From positions 50,513,297 through 50,577,296 of the forward strand of contig CM049321.1 in assembly GCA_026874595.1 (NCBI GenBank): DNA of 64,000 nucleotides, written 5' to 3'. The DNA is from Sipunculus nudus (Eukaryota; Annelida; Sipuncula; Golfingiida; Sipunculidae). Below are positions 12,336-24,990 of this stretch, one piece after another. Both the position numbers and the translations under genes were made by a program. Each line of letters begins with the position of its first letter. Position 1 is the stretch's first letter. Under the pieces are notes generated by a model. That model ran no database searches. It was not told where the DNA came from and saw only the letters and a list, made by a program, of their open reading frames with translations.

Positions 12336-12965
12336 ATTATTCTTTCAATTATATTCGGTTGGTGTACAAACTTGCTGCTATGGAAACGATATATTTTTCA
12401 TGAAAGATGCACTACGACATACGTAGCATGTCAAGCAATACCAATTGGTAGTTATATTGCATACACAATATCTGTAATAATTTGCAGTGTAATAACCAGC
12501 ATCTTTCTCAGAACAAAGTTTAATGACAAACACATGTTATACCTTGAATCTAACCAGAAATTTGTTGTAACCCATATATGACTTTGCATTTTAAATTAAA
12601 CTACCAGGATGTCTCTACTTATGTCGGATAATCACTGACATGTTTTTTTTATAATAAAGTAGGGTTTATTCCTCTTTGCTATCGTTTGGAAACTCACTTA
12701 TGTGATGTGTTCAGCAGAAAATAAAGAGTGTGAGATGACAATAAAGTCAAGCATGCGGTATTGGTCGCTTCCTCGGGAGTACAGGGAGGTGTAAGACTTC
12801 TGACATGGGAGGTTATTTTTTTTTCACGAGGTATTACCTCGAGAATTGCACTTATCATTCATTTTCTATTTTCTTCTGTTCTATTTTCCTGGATATTCCG
12901 AAAAACAAAGAAGAAAAACAAAACAAGACGGACAGGAATTAAAGCCAATAATTGATTTTAAATGG

Positions 12966-13451
12966 TTAAAGGGGCCCAGTTGCCTATAAAACATGTTGGA
13001 TTAACACGAAAAAATAACTTCTTACCTTTAAAATAAACTTTTACCTGCCAAAACATTGCCTTGAAACCGTTTGCTACTCCTGTAAACTAGTGTTAAAACA
13101 GTGGACCGGGCGCGATCAAAGGTGTCAAAATAAGCATAGCGCAACACCTGCCAATCACGAGATGACCTGACTGATTTGGCTCCAAAATGTATTACATGTT
13201 CCCACTGGCTGTAACTTTGTGTCTTGCGGCTCACAATCGGACCTCCGGTCTCGCGGCCTTGTTATGGTAAACCGAAACACGTGGACCGTGTTTTCAAACA
13301 CACAGAACCATAACTAGAAGTGAACAGCCGTATGCGAGGTACCGGGAATGTATGTTGGGATAGTATTGCTGAGACACTATTGTATAAGGCAAAGCTGAAC
13401 TGATAGTTTGAAAGAATAGGCATAATATTGCTCCTGATTATGTCCCTTTAA
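12966..13451 (+). mobile_element. TTAA-bounded MITE, copy A
   Basis: About 486 bp bounded by TTAA on both sides. It starts TTAAAGGGGCCCAGTTGCC and ends ATAATATTGCTCCTGATTATG then TCCCTTTAA, giving short terminal inverted repeats TTAAAGGGR. Aligned by eye with 40002-40480 and, inverted, with 44986-45467 it matches along its whole length, for example the CCGGGCGCGATC and ATGTATTACATGTTC regions. It has no coding capacity. The TTAA target would suit piggyBac-type transposition, but the terminal bases (AGGG rather than CCC reading inward) do not match that superfamily well, so the class is open. Confidence 0.75.
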
Positions 13452-13454
13452 ATC

Positions 13455-14674
13455 AAATTGCTGGCAGGTGATGAATTTAGTGCTGACATGACATCAACAG
13501 ATGTGTTCTAGAATTCTATCAGTATTGCCGCAGTAAATAAGCTTTTTTTCCAAGTCTGAAGAAACCTGAAACCTCTTTTTTTATCCACTCATGTCCCTCC
13601 TTATTTTCTTCCATTTGCTTTCGAGGTGCGTTTATTTGAATTTGTATACCTGACACGTTGGGTATTTTATTTTTTTTTAAGTATTAAATGTGTATTAAAC
13701 TAACGCAAAATATGAACATCTCTCACAGTGTGTATATTACGTTAAATTCATATTTCCTGCCCGTGTTTCCAATATGCTTCTTGTTTCTTATGACACCACT
13801 TTAAATATTTCCACCTCTTTTAGCTGATAACTCTTTTTTTAGTCGAAATTTTTTTCCAATTATTTCTGTTTTTTATGACTCTTCTCTTATCATTTCCCCT
13901 GGGACTTGTATTGTGCGACAGGGTTTCACCATCTTATTAACGGTACTTACATTTAGCTGTGCAGGGTCTTATCTAATGAACTGCGTTTTTTTCCAAAATA
14001 CCTGAATAAATTTTACTCTTCATCGGGTGCACGAGATTAGCATATCTCTGCGTAAATATAGAATATGCTCCGAGTCCTAGATTTCTTTATATTTTTTTTA
14101 TTTTCTCGATGATTAATTGACAAGTGAAAAACACATCATCATAACAAAAATCTTAATTTAAGAGTGTCTACTCATGATAGAGTGGGTAGGGAATTCATGC
14201 TTTAGATGTCCTGGCATATTCTCAAAGTAGTAACAATGCCGCTAGGATTTGAAAACTGTAGGAGACAGACCATGGGCCGCCTAAAAAAATGAGAAGGAAT
14301 TTCAGATCGGTATAAATCATTCCCTATAACATCCTCGAAAAAAGGAACTGACTGCGCTCTAGGAAGCTCCAGGCAGCTAGATGTTCTTTATGAGGAGAAG
14401 GTAACAACAGTTCTGTGTCATGTCAATAGAGAAGCTGTCAATTTGTCTTTATTTTATTTAGCTTTCTTTCTTAATGTTCTGCTCTTTATCACATTTTAGT
14501 AAGAGTAAGGGCCGATTGGACATTTTTAATACAAGTTTTATCATATGAATTTACCGGTTTCCATCAATCATTGTTTGTTTTATTCTCAACGGAAGGTATA
14601 TTAGACCCTTAATTGTAAATACTGCTGCGCTTAATATTTAAAATGAATGGTAATTAATGTGTATGAGTACTCAT

Positions 14675-14675
<1 letters not shown>
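13455..14675. other. Non-coding, T-rich
   Basis: T-rich stretches at about 13550-14110. No gene or repeat recognised. Confidence 0.5.

Positions 14676-14677
<2 letters not shown>

Positions 14678-14720
<43 letters not shown>
14678..14720. repeat. (AT)n array, target of the Tigger-like MITE
   Basis: 43 bp immediately left of the MITE; TATATATAT resumes on its right (14897-14907). Confidence 0.95.
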
Positions 14721-14723
<3 letters not shown>

Positions 14724-14896
14724 TGGGACCCCGCCTTGCGACCACCTCGCAATTACGACCACCCCACAATTACGACCACTATTTTTGGTCCCAAATACAC
14801 GATTCAGGTAACTTAGAGTTTCACAAATACGACCACCCCCAAATTACGACCACTTTGGTCAGTCCCCAAGGTGGTCGTAATTGTGGGGTTCCACTG
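14721..14896 (+). mobile_element. Tigger/pogo-like MITE inserted in an (AT)n array
   Basis: 176 bp with ends CAGTGGGACCCC and, inverted, CAGTGGAACCCC, flanked by TA on both sides within TATATA sequence. CAGTGGAACCCC-type ends with a TA target are typical of the Tigger/pogo branch of Tc1/mariner. The interior has several copies of AATTACGACCACC in both orientations, so the single strand can fold on itself. No coding capacity. Confidence 0.75.
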
Positions 14897-14909
14897 TATA
14901 TATATATTC

Positions 14910-15824
14910 TAAATGGAGGATACATTAGGTAAGATAAATAATGTAAAGGATTCTGTTTTAAAAAATGATTATAAAGGTATATGACTAAAATACTTCCTTG
15001 AAGTGTGACATCTTTTGGTTTCGTTGGTCGTATTTTAGTTTCTGGTTTAATACACTGGTTCATTGGTATATTTCCTCCGAATGAAAACATCCATTAAAAT
15101 AGTCACTATCTGTCGGGAAGCAATAAAAACTGTTCATGATCGAACAAGCTAGTGTTTTTCTTCTGTTGCCATTTTGTGTACACTTATCAGACAGTGGTAA
15201 CACACGTTTATAAAACGCAGTTGTTCCCGATCTTATTCGTTCAAGCGATTCATTGTTAAGCACGTTCTGTCATCTCAAAAAGATTTCCGAAACCTTATGT
15301 TGGATATTGGCTAATGAATGATATGCAGTTTGGGACGCACAAAGGCCCGGTGTCAATTTTGCATGCGGTTCTGGGGGTGTAATTGTCAATATTGACGAGC
15401 CATAAGACCGAAGAACCCCCGTAAGACGAACTCGTATGTCAATAAGCCAGCGGAACGCTCAGCCGAGTTAGAAGATTCAATTTGCCCCCAACAGTGTGAA
15501 AAAAATTACGAATAAACTTATGAGAAAAAGGGTCCAGAAAGGGGGAGGGTCCAAGGTCGCAAACATTGGCCCAAGGTATTAGAAAAAGGTTGTGGCAGCT
15601 AAAAAAGGGGGTCCGTACCCACTGCACCCTCATCCTCCGCTTTTGTCATTTTTTGCATGCTGACATTAGAAGAAGGTGCCAAGTGATCGAGAATCACGCT
15701 GGTAATATCCACGAAATTAAAAACAAATATCGGTCAAAATAATGTGTACATCAAACATTATTAATTTACACATACCCCGATCTGTCCTTGAAGTTAACTG
15801 AAAAACGTTCCATACATTATAAAA

Positions 15825-15826
<2 letters not shown>
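14910..15826. other. Non-coding, no gene seen
   Basis: The 15330-15650 part is somewhat richer in G and C, but neither strand gives a convincing exon; the 64-67 codon minus-strand frames are not recognised. Confidence 0.5.
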
Positions 15827-15900
<74 letters not shown>

Positions 15901-15910
15901 ATATATATAA
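15827..15910. repeat. (AT)n array
   Basis: About 84 bp with one TTT interruption. A tRNA-like SINE fragment follows about 40 bp downstream. Confidence 0.95.
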
Positions 15911-15949
15911 CACAGTCTGTTTGTTTACTTAATATAATAACATGATGTT

Positions 15950-16110
15950 ACCGGGTGACATAAAAGCGAACTTGCTTTGCTATCGAAGGGGTTGGTACGC
16001 CGGACTTGTGCGCCACGTTATGGGTTCGAATCAAGGATCGGCCCAGAATTTTCCCCTGAGCAATTTGTCTTCGTAACAATGAAAACACACTTGGAGGATA
16101 AATAACACCA
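15950..16110 (+). repeat. tRNA-like SINE fragment
   Basis: GGTTGGTACGCCGGACTTG and ATGGGTTCGAATCAAGG form A- and B-box-like motifs, followed by GATCGGCCCAGAATTTTCCC, which recalls the family 2 body. It begins about 40 bases after an (AT)n array. Confidence 0.4.
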
Positions 16111-16514
16111 CTACGCCTCAGTGGATATCAGATTTAGCATCTGAGTTGAGACGATCGACTCGTGTTCGGAAGGTATCCTGAATAAACCCCGCCATTGATA
16201 AATTTCGGGATCTCGACAAGACCCTAAGATTTGATTCTTATGCATAACGTGGGTACTGATTTCTGGATTATTCCCATCCCTTTGAACATAAAAGCCTGAT
16301 TTTAATCACATCTTATTCTTACCTCCGTCTTCATTTATCCAACAGTGCCCTAAATAGGCCACATATCATTGAAATAATGAAATTTGATCAATGTGTTTTC
16401 CGTGTTTATTCTTTTGTTTAGTTTCCATTTCATATTTTAAGTTTAGTTCGTATATAAATACCTTCTGATTGTCAAACTGGACAAACATTATCAGGGATAT
16501 AAATATATATTAAT

Positions 16515-16620
16515 ATATGCATATATAATTTGTATTATAAAATATATAATATGTATCAAATCTGCCCGGAATATTTAATATTAATTATGAGACTTGACAA
16601 ATGTAATTTAAACGAGAAAG

Positions 16621-16687
<67 letters not shown>

Positions 16688-16790
16688 AATATTTACATAT
16701 ATATTAACATACATATATGAAAAAATATAATTTGTATTGTATAAAATTTATTTTATATTGAATCTGCCCAGAATGTTCAGAATATTAACT
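16515..16790 (+). repeat. Diverged direct duplication around an (AT)n array
   Basis: ATATAATTTGTATTATAAAA, then CAAATCTGCCCGGAATATTT (16520-16585), is repeated as ATATAATTTGTATTGTATAA and GAATCTGCCCAGAATGTTC (16725-16790). The (AT)n array at 16626-16679 lies between the copies. Confidence 0.6.
16626..16679. repeat. (AT)n array
   Basis: 54 bp, followed by ACACACATAAAT. It lies between the two halves of a diverged duplication. Confidence 0.95.
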
Positions 16791-16799
16791 TGGAAACAA

Positions 16800-19790
16800 A
16801 ATAAATATAATATAAATGAGACATATAATTTTCAATAAATCTGAGGTCAGTATACAATGAAGAGAGAAGCCTTGATTACAGCACAGGCCGCACTGCTAAC
16901 GTCACTTATGTCAGATAAAAAGACAAACATAAATAGAACAATTATCGTGAAATTTGTATTATTAGAAATGAAAAGATACTAAAAGGGCGATTGATGAGAA
17001 TGCCACATAATCAAGGCCTCTTATGGAAACGTCAAAGAAAAGACAACCTTGATTAACTTCCTAATAAGTTTATACACAATAATGGTGGACTTTGATACTC
17101 TGCTAACTGCTCCGAATAGATAATCATGATATTTTCTAATCTCCATTGTTCTAGTTGTGACTTTAATTAACTTAGATAGGGGAAGTAGTTTTCCGTTAAA
17201 TAAAGTGATTTTTTCAATGTTTAACTTTTCATATTAAGAATAATACAAGTATTAAATGAATCAGACTAATAACACACTCTATATATTTACTATTTTGTTT
17301 GTGTAATGATTTGTGTCGTAATTTTTTTTTCTTTTCCATACTATTAAATGTTATTCAATCATTATGCTTTATGTATATGATCTACCTCCGATATACCTTT
17401 ACTCCTGTTCAACGTTTTCCTTGCTTTCTCATGGCCCCTCCATCAGCAGTCAGTCTCGTCTTTTTGTATGCATCTTCCAACCATTTTGATATGATATTCT
17501 TTGGAATTGACAATTCCTCGTTGATCCTTGACCTGCCTGATCGATAATGTGCCCCTCATTATCTTTACAAATATATGTGAATTCGATATGGAATTTTTGA
17601 TAAAAATAATAAAATGGTGTGTCATGTATACTTTGCCAGAATATATAGAGATTCTATTGTTTAAAATATTCGAGAAACATTTAATTTGTTTACAAAATAC
17701 GTTTCTATATGTTAAAAAGGAAATATATTTTTTTTCCATGACAGTTGCTGCTTTATAAGAGGGTAACCTTAAGCTTAGAAAATGAAAATCTGTTCATGTT
17801 TTATTTCGGACGGGTAGAATTAATTACTGAGTAGAATAATCTGTTTCATTGATTTCTCCGGTGTAAAAATACAATAATCCATGATAACCTAATTTCTTTT
17901 TTATCGGGAACAACAATGAGAATCTTATTACGGAACAGATTCCTGTTTATAAAATATCTCAAAACTGGTTAAAGAATTAATAAAAATATGTAGCTTTTTT
18001 AAAACTGTTCGGCGTCTAGCAGACCATCTCACACACATGCCTTTATTGGGCTGTCCTGAATTGGAAAATGAATCTAATTTACCCCCTCGATGGGCACAAA
18101 AGGCGAAACATGTATAGATGCATTGGTCAGCATTTATTTGCCGATCAAAGCTTCCTCTTGTTAATGTCATATCTCTTTAAGAGTAAGAACCTTAAAATGG
18201 AAAGGGTTCAGTCTCAATTCATACTAGATGTATGCCATCGATTACAGAAAGCCCCTTACGTCAGCAAAAGAGCGACAATGGGGAATCGTCTATATAATCT
18301 ACGTCCTTTTGAATAATGTCAAGGTCAAAAATGAAAGTCACGTAAAGATTTTGGACCTAAGGAGCCATATTAGAGATCTAGCGCGCAAATATAAAAGACA
18401 AACAAAATAAGAAGGTAAAAAAAAAAAGAAAATTTGACGGTTTTGCACTGGGGGACCTGAGTAGATCCATCCACATTAAAAAAAACAAATATGGATATAA
18501 AAATAAACTCCTCGACCCCTATAAACCTACTAGTCATACTAGAGAGGCTTGATAAACATTGTGTCGGCTTTTGGTCAAACTTTTTCAGTCACTTTAGGTG
18601 TACAATATTTTCGTCAGAGTCGCAGGTTTAGAGACGATGAAACAATCTTCTGACTTGATGAATGGCCTCTTCGTCTTTGGATTTGTTCCTTTGTGCCCAA
18701 AGTTTGCTTCTATGGCAGCATGAATCCAGCCGGAAGATCATTTGTCTTGTAATTTCGAGCCATCCATGTTGAGTATGCCTGTCCATTCAATCTCTAGCGA
18801 AGACATGCGGACAACTATTCAATATGAACTCAGCAGAATAATATTCCCTGGCGTGGACAGATGAGTGCTAACAAGCCCGGCTTATTCTTGGCTACCCTGG
18901 TCGTTGTTAAAAGAGTTTATTATTGCGGCCAGTAAAAGGTTTGGGCTATCCTCCATGTCCCCGGTTTCCTCCGCCTAATAGAGACAGAAGCCAACTGTGC
19001 ATTTACTAAAATCAATACATGTACAATACATGTAAAATTTATACTATTACAAGTTTGGTACCTGACAAGTGCCAGACAAACAATTTTCTAGAATTCTAAA
19101 TGTGCTTTATAAATGTGAATCAAACTTTTTGACAAGGAAATGACGTTACTGTTTATGTGATTATATATTTAGCATCAGCTTAACATTTTCGGTTTCGTCT
19201 TTCTAACACTGCTTCCTAAACGTCTCGCGTGCCAGCAGTTTCCTTGTCATCAGATGTTTCTATAAAAGTGTCCTTAAGAACTGCTGTGATCATATTAGAC
19301 GAAAGCGAGTGTTTTAAAGAAAACTTTGTCGTTCCTCAGATTTATCGGTGACGTTCATGAATGAGTTTTACATATATAGACTCGATTATGATAAATGAGT
19401 TAACGTTTCTCTTTTACCGTTAAGGTTCAATTTTTCTTAATTATATTAAATAATTAAAATAGTCATTTATCCTAATCATGTATTAGATATATTATCAACT
19501 GATTTGTCTTACTAAAAACGGCGATGATGTCAGTAAACACAATAAAAACATGAATAATAAAAAGAGGACTTTCCTCTAATAGACCCTATAAAGATCTGGC
19601 CTCTCAGGAAATGACGCGTTTTCATTAAACAATACTAATATTCTCCAAGTACAATATATGTTAAAGGGTCTATACCGATATCCGACTGCCATTAATTAAA
19701 GACAATATGTTAAACCCTTCATAAAAATATGTCACAAACGCCGATATTACGGTACAAATACTGTTCGTTTTGTTTGTTCACAGATACACA
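16800..19790. other. Non-coding, no gene seen
   Basis: Several overlapping frames of 60-98 codons at 17299-18410 have no domain. About 18935-19110 (CCGGTTTCCTCCGCCTAATA ... TGCTTTATAAATG) may be a decayed SINE or LINE tail, but I cannot place it. Confidence 0.45.
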
Positions 19791-19795
19791 TATAT

Positions 19796-19890
19796 GAATA
19801 TATATATATATATATATACATATATATAAATGTGTGTATTTATATATATATATATATTTATGTATTTATATATATATATATATAAGAATA

Positions 19891-19942
<52 letters not shown>

Positions 19943-19971
19943 TATATATACACATATATATATATATATAT
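19796..19971. repeat. Compound AT/TGTG/CACA array
   Basis: About 175 bp of (TA)n broken by TGTGTGTA, TTTATG, AAGAATA, ACACACA and ACACA units. Confidence 0.95.
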
Positions 19972-19973
19972 AC

Positions 19974-20220
19974 TGCTGTTTTGTTGTGACGTAAATTTTA
20001 TAAGATAGTAGTCCCACGAAACTAGCGACACCTATCGGTGGTTTTCCTTCAACATAAGCGACATTCGTTGCTTGTTTTATTCATGCTAGGTATTAAGGTA
20101 TTTAATGTTCGGATATAAAGCGTAAATAGAAGTTCATGTATTACTCATTTGCTTTTTTTAGTAGTGAGGTCTCATAAATCATTTATTTATGTGTGCTGTT
20201 TTGTTGTGACGTAGATTTGA
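19974..20220 (+). repeat. Direct repeat 220 bp apart after a complex AT array
   Basis: TGCTGTTTTGTTGTGACGTA occurs at 19974-19993 and again at 20194-20213, both followed by RATTT. The sequence between is unique. The first copy directly borders the AT array at 19796-19971. Confidence 0.65.
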
Positions 20221-20594
20221 CAAATGGGATATTCATCACAGAGACAATATAAGAACCTTTCATTGCAGGACTCACAGACAATATATATCAATATGTACCT
20301 GGTTTAGTTCATAACTTACATATATCCTTACTGGAGTCGTTATTCACGGGCGAATGTACTGCAACGGGAGTCCAACGTTGTTCATTGATATCACGCTACC
20401 CAGCCGATAAACTTGACGTTAGGCTACCAGGGGATGCATAAACACAAAAGAAGCATGGGACCCATGTTGGTTTTCATGCTGTCAGAAATTCAACAGCATG
20501 CAGACGGATCTACCGATATATTTTTTTTATTAAATAGATATTTTTCTTGGTAGATATTGTTAACAATCGCTACCGTTTATCTCTAGTGACGGCG

Positions 20595-20790
20595 TACTTG
20601 CAGGCCATGCGGCTTTGTCAGTGTGGCCCAAGTTATCGATTTTTCTTTCCCGGAATGCGCTGAAAGGGTCATGAGATTCCATGGAGGTATGTTGTGCATT
20701 AACACCGAGACGCACACAAACGCCAACACACAAACACACGCACAAATTGGGAAGAATTCATACCATCCTGGCTGAGGCACTAACTTAACA
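20595..20790 (+). repeat. (CACAAA)-tailed dispersed repeat, copy 2
   Basis: TTCCCGGAATGCGCTGAAAG, GGTATGTTGTGCATTAACAC, ACACACAAACACACGCACAA and ACCATCCTGGCTGAGGC match the other copies in order. Two minus-strand frames of 61 and 65 codons lie within it and are not genes. Confidence 0.5.
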
Positions 20791-20799
20791 GTAGAAAAT

Positions 20800-22090
20800 C
20801 GTCCGGTTGACGCAAGTTGGCTGTAGAATTTTTATTATGTGTTCACTGTTTATATCAGAAGAACAGGATAATGCAAACCAATTCAGAATGGAAATAAGAA
20901 AGCCATTTATCTTTTGCAACAATGAGAGCAGACAAAGATAACTAAAAATAGATTTTTATTCAAGGCCTTACTTCTTCGCCACGGGGTGGGAATTAACTGC
21001 CCGTTGCTATTAATAACCATTAATCTGAGGTGTCGGAAAATGTGTCTATTTCAAAGAGAAGACAATGGTTTTTGTGTAAATTCAACAAGCTTTCTAGGTG
21101 ATTAGGTACTAATCATGATACGCATACGGCTAACCAGGGTACCCGTACTCTGTCCTATAATCTGTCCCAGGTGATAAGGCTAAGGCGGCAAAATGAATTA
21201 CGATTCATTTTGTATCAATTGTATCAAAAATTAATGTGTATGTGCCGATTTTTAACTTTAATTTGTCAGCTTTATATTCTGTTTGTCCTGTCAGATTCTC
21301 TTCTGATTATTACATTGAACTGAAATATGCGGGTAACATTCATTTCTCCAATGACCCCTCTTCAAACATCTATCCAAATATTCTATAACATAATATATAC
21401 TTTCTTATATGCCTTTTATAGGAGCTGTATAGATCTAAGTCATTAATATATCATCATGAAGAACCACATTATGACACAATTTTTGGTTCTTGATATATAT
21501 TCAAGAAAACGGAAATCTCTTGATAAGAAGGATAAATTATTAGTGAAGGAGCAAATAGACTGAATGGTAACGTAACGAGGTAAAAGTGTCCAAGAGGAAA
21601 TTATGGATGAGGACCCCATGCAATGAAAACCATTCATACAAGTTCAACTGCATAAAACAAGCTCTTCGTATCCACGTCTTCCAAACGGTGACTTTTAAAC
21701 AAATACCATGTTACAAAACTTCTAAAGTAAGGGTGATCAAGGACGCCTGCAGGAAAGACATGCTTTAAACAGGATTCTGCATTATAATTAATGCAATCCC
21801 CCGCTTTACTAGAATTCTGCATTCTGGGGAATGTAAGCCTCTCTATTTTACGGCTCAGGCATTTTCCTCGAGGACTGAGTAGAGGGCAGAGTAAGGTTAG
21901 TCTGGTTAGTTGGTATGCGCAAGATCGTGATCAGTTTTATCGGTTGGTATTCAATGGTAGCACTCTATGATTTTTTGTCTAATATTTTTGACACGTTTAA
22001 CCGGTATTGTGTTGTAGGTCAAACTTTGTAAACGTTAGACTTAGCATTTCTTATTTAATACCCGGGGAGTCTTGCAAATATAAAACGTTG
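20800..22090. other. Non-coding, no gene seen
   Basis: Frames at 21443-21822 are short and unrecognised. No repeat shared with the rest of the window. Confidence 0.5.
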
Positions 22091-22094
22091 AAGC

Positions 22095-22416
22095 TTAAAC
22101 GGCCTGAAAAACAAAACCCATAGTTGAATTAAAACAAAAATCACCGTCTTCTCTTTGAAATAAACGGGAAGCTGCCAAAATATTGCCACGGAAGCGATGG
22201 CTTACTCCTTTAAACGAGTAGTAGAAACACTGGAGTGCGCACGATCACAGGTTACAATATAAACACAATGCGAGGGATTTAGTGCAGGTGTAAAGAAGCC
22301 CTATGGGAGATACTGTGGCTGTGTTTTGGGATGATTTTGTTTTGAAACTATTGTATGAAGCAAAACGTAACTGACAGCGGAAAGAAAAGGCATTATTTTG
22401 GGCCTAATCGTGCCCT
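22095..22416 (+). mobile_element. TTAA-bounded MITE, copy B (internally deleted)
   Basis: Starts CTTAAACGGCC and ends GGCCTAATCGTGCCCTA. It shares AAATAAAC, CAAAATATTGCC, TTACTCCTTTAAACGAGTAG and CGATCACAGGTTACAA with copies A and C. About 150 bp of the middle is missing. Both ends are mutated, suggesting the oldest of the four copies. Confidence 0.6.
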
Positions 22417-22419
22417 AAA

Positions 22420-24716
22420 AAACTGGCGGCCCATAAACTGCAAGCTTCATCCGAAAACAATTTTCACCATTAAACTAGTTTTAACTCATCAGTCATGACT
22501 AGTATCACAATCACTAGTGCCGTACCCGGGCAGATCAATCTCCGCAAAAGGGCAGTGAAAGAGCGGTTTCGAGAAACAGCGAATTCACCGATAAACAAGA
22601 AAACTGCCTTAATACCACGCAGCCTATTTTAAATTCTTGGGTAACATTAGACCTTATCATTGATAATACACAGTAAAAGAGGTCCAGAATGTATTTTTTT
22701 CTATCAGCATGTATAATTTCACGGTAAAGGCGGTAAGTCGAAGCGACCATTTAAAGGATTAATACTACAAAAATAATCAAAATCGATTGGAATTTACTTT
22801 TTTCCGGGATATGTTTTAAATATATATGTATACATGCTCGTTACATATTTTGATAGAGCCGTAAAAGACCATTCAAAATATATTTTCACTATACAGATTA
22901 GTCGGTTGGAAGCCAAGATATTTACATTCTTCCCCACCCCTTAAAATTTTCCTCCTCTGACGGTAAAGCGGTAGCTACAAAATGACCAGTTGCACAACCT
23001 TGACACCAAAATTTGACAATATTACCCCCTAGCAGTGCTTTAGAGTTAACAAACTACCATAATATCAAGTCAAATCTTGGCTGTGTGTTGGATTTAACGA
23101 TTTTCTTTATTTGATCCCTCCCTCCTCATTTAGCTGACAGCGCCTCTTACTGGCCACGGATCAAAACTATAAATAAGAACAGCCTGCAGTGAGCTTTTAT
23201 GGGTATTATATACAACATTCATATTACTTACATAAACAAGACACAAGGTTTATCCCATACCGATACAGAAATTTGCCTTGCGGGTAATATCATAATTAAT
23301 CATATATCATATATCATATATCATACCCTCATAGTGCTGAAAGTAGTATAATAATAGTAAGAATTTAAAAAATGAAGTATTAATATTGTAATATATCTGT
23401 TTATTAATCTAATCACTTGCGAGACATAAAAACTACTTCTTGGTTTACACAAGACAACATCGCAATATTTGACAATACAGCATAATAACAATATTTCCCC
23501 AGACATAATTCCACGTTACGTTACTAATGGTTACATGGAAGAAAACCTTACAAGTAACATAAACCCTACATATTTATCTAAACGCGTATAGCAAATCAGT
23601 CCTCTAAGATATAAAAATACCTTGCAATTTACCCAGACCAACCTTGAATACTTCCACAGTGAAATTAATGGAAAAATCCAGCTTACCGAAGCGGAATATT
23701 GACTTTCTTAATAACGAGGTGAATAACAACTACGTCCATTTACATCTTGCAGGCTTTCAATGACTTTACCTAAATAACACTGGAAAAAGAAAAAACATGG
23801 ATAATAGCTTAAATGTAAAAGTAAAATAGTAGTAATAAGCAAAATAACTGATAAGGTCAGGCTAGGATCGTTAAATTATAATTCTACATCTTTTGAAATA
23901 AATATTCAATATTATAGGGGGGTTGTGAAAAGTAAGATAATGACGTCTGCTTGAAGTAAAATATCAGATAATTCCGCATGGAGAGGATGACTACCATCAT
24001 ATTTGTAACTGATATTATTCATAACAATCAATATAAGAGTCATTTCTTATATTTTACAGTGACATCACTGGCGTTTCCTTTCCGTTAAGAATTGCTACCT
24101 GGTGGTTATATAATCTTCCTATTATTTATAATTTACTCCCAAGATGTAGCTTTTTATATGTTGTTATTACTTCCCTGCCGCCACCAAGGACATCATTTAT
24201 ACCGGTATTATTTCCTATAAGAAATTGAGCAAATAAGACACTACAGAACGCTGGAATAAAAAAGCTAATTTGACACGACGTATCTATAATTCCAGGCTCT
24301 CTGTTTCTTTTCATAGTCTGATACCCATCACAATAAAGCCAGTTACATCATGAATCTCGCCATCAGATCAGGCCAGGAGGCTTGTCCAAGCTAAACGCTC
24401 AAACCTCATTCCCACCTACCGTAAATTTTCGTCAGAGTTATGAAGATGGAACAGGCATTAACTGAAAAAACAGGGATGTTAACTGCGCTGAAGAGAGGAC
24501 ACAATTGATTATATTTCAATTATTTCAGTTAATATTTATGTCAATCAACATAAACATGAAAATACTTGATGATATCCCAAAAATGTGGTTTACAAACTAT
24601 TACCTTAAGGAATTGGGAAAAAAAATACTGTTTTTTAAACGAAACTTCAAATTCAATGATACTGTGAAAAGGTACTTCAGGGTACGAATGAATAGATGTC
24701 AAAATTACAAATTGGA
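22420..24716. other. Non-coding; possible upstream intron of the 24.8 kb exon
   Basis: Unique AT-rich DNA with the short tandem repeat at 23296. At 24355-24480 two frames stay open for about 30 codons with higher GC, but neither has clear splice sites. Confidence 0.4.
23296..23325 (+). repeat. Short (ATCATAT) tandem repeat
   Basis: TCATATATCATATATCATAT repeats a 9-base ATCATATAT unit about three times. Low-complexity only. Confidence 0.6.
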
Positions 24717-24769
24717 ATATTTTTTTTTTCTTTTAACATTTCTTTAAATATCGGTATTTAGCGTCTGAG

Positions 24770-24921
24770 ATTCCTTATTTGATGAAACGGGTCTACTGGC
24801 GCAGTTAGATTCCTTACTGGAGACTGTCCTCGGGGTGCCAGAGGACATCCCAGAGTATTTCGATACCCTTATCAAACAAGAACCTCCCGTTTATGGGGCA
24901 GCCATTTCGGCTACAAACTGA
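24770..24921 (+). CDS. Candidate terminal coding exon, acidic C-terminus with IKQE motif
   Basis: The open frame ends at TGA 24919-24921. It is clearly richer in GC than the surrounding AT-rich DNA and reads as protein: an amphipathic leucine-rich stretch (GLLAQLDSLLETVLG), an acidic part (VPEDIPEYFDTL), then IKQEPPVYG and a short tail. IKQE fits the sumoylation consensus (hydrophobic-K-x-E), which with the acidic helix would suit a transcription-factor C-terminus, but I cannot name the family. Upstream is a long T-rich tract (about 24717-24745). An in-frame TGA at 24766-24768 means the 3' splice site would be the AG at 24768-24769, or possibly the CAG before TTAGATTCC; both are inference, and a competing TTTAG lies at 24758-24761. 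ATTAAA at 24985-24990 could be the polyadenylation signal. I could not find the preceding exons. The frame is only 50 codons, so a pseudogene fragment is possible. Confidence 0.5.
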
Positions 24922-24984
24922 ATCCAGGATTTTCGAAGTCGTATGTCGGAATAAGGGATATATCGCTTTTAGCATACAATAAGT

Positions 24985-24990
24985 ATTAAA
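24985..24990 (+). terminator. Possible polyadenylation signal ATTAAA
   Basis: ATTAAA lies about 64 bases past the stop codon of the candidate terminal exon. It is the commonest variant of AATAAA, but such hexamers are frequent in AT-rich DNA, so it only supports the exon call weakly. Confidence 0.25.

Noticed and set aside
19778-20017. 79-codon Tyr-Ile repeat frame, and similar frames at 2504, 7254, 10550, 11156, 14657, 41734, 53852 and 54266
   Set aside because: These are translations of (AT)n microsatellites.
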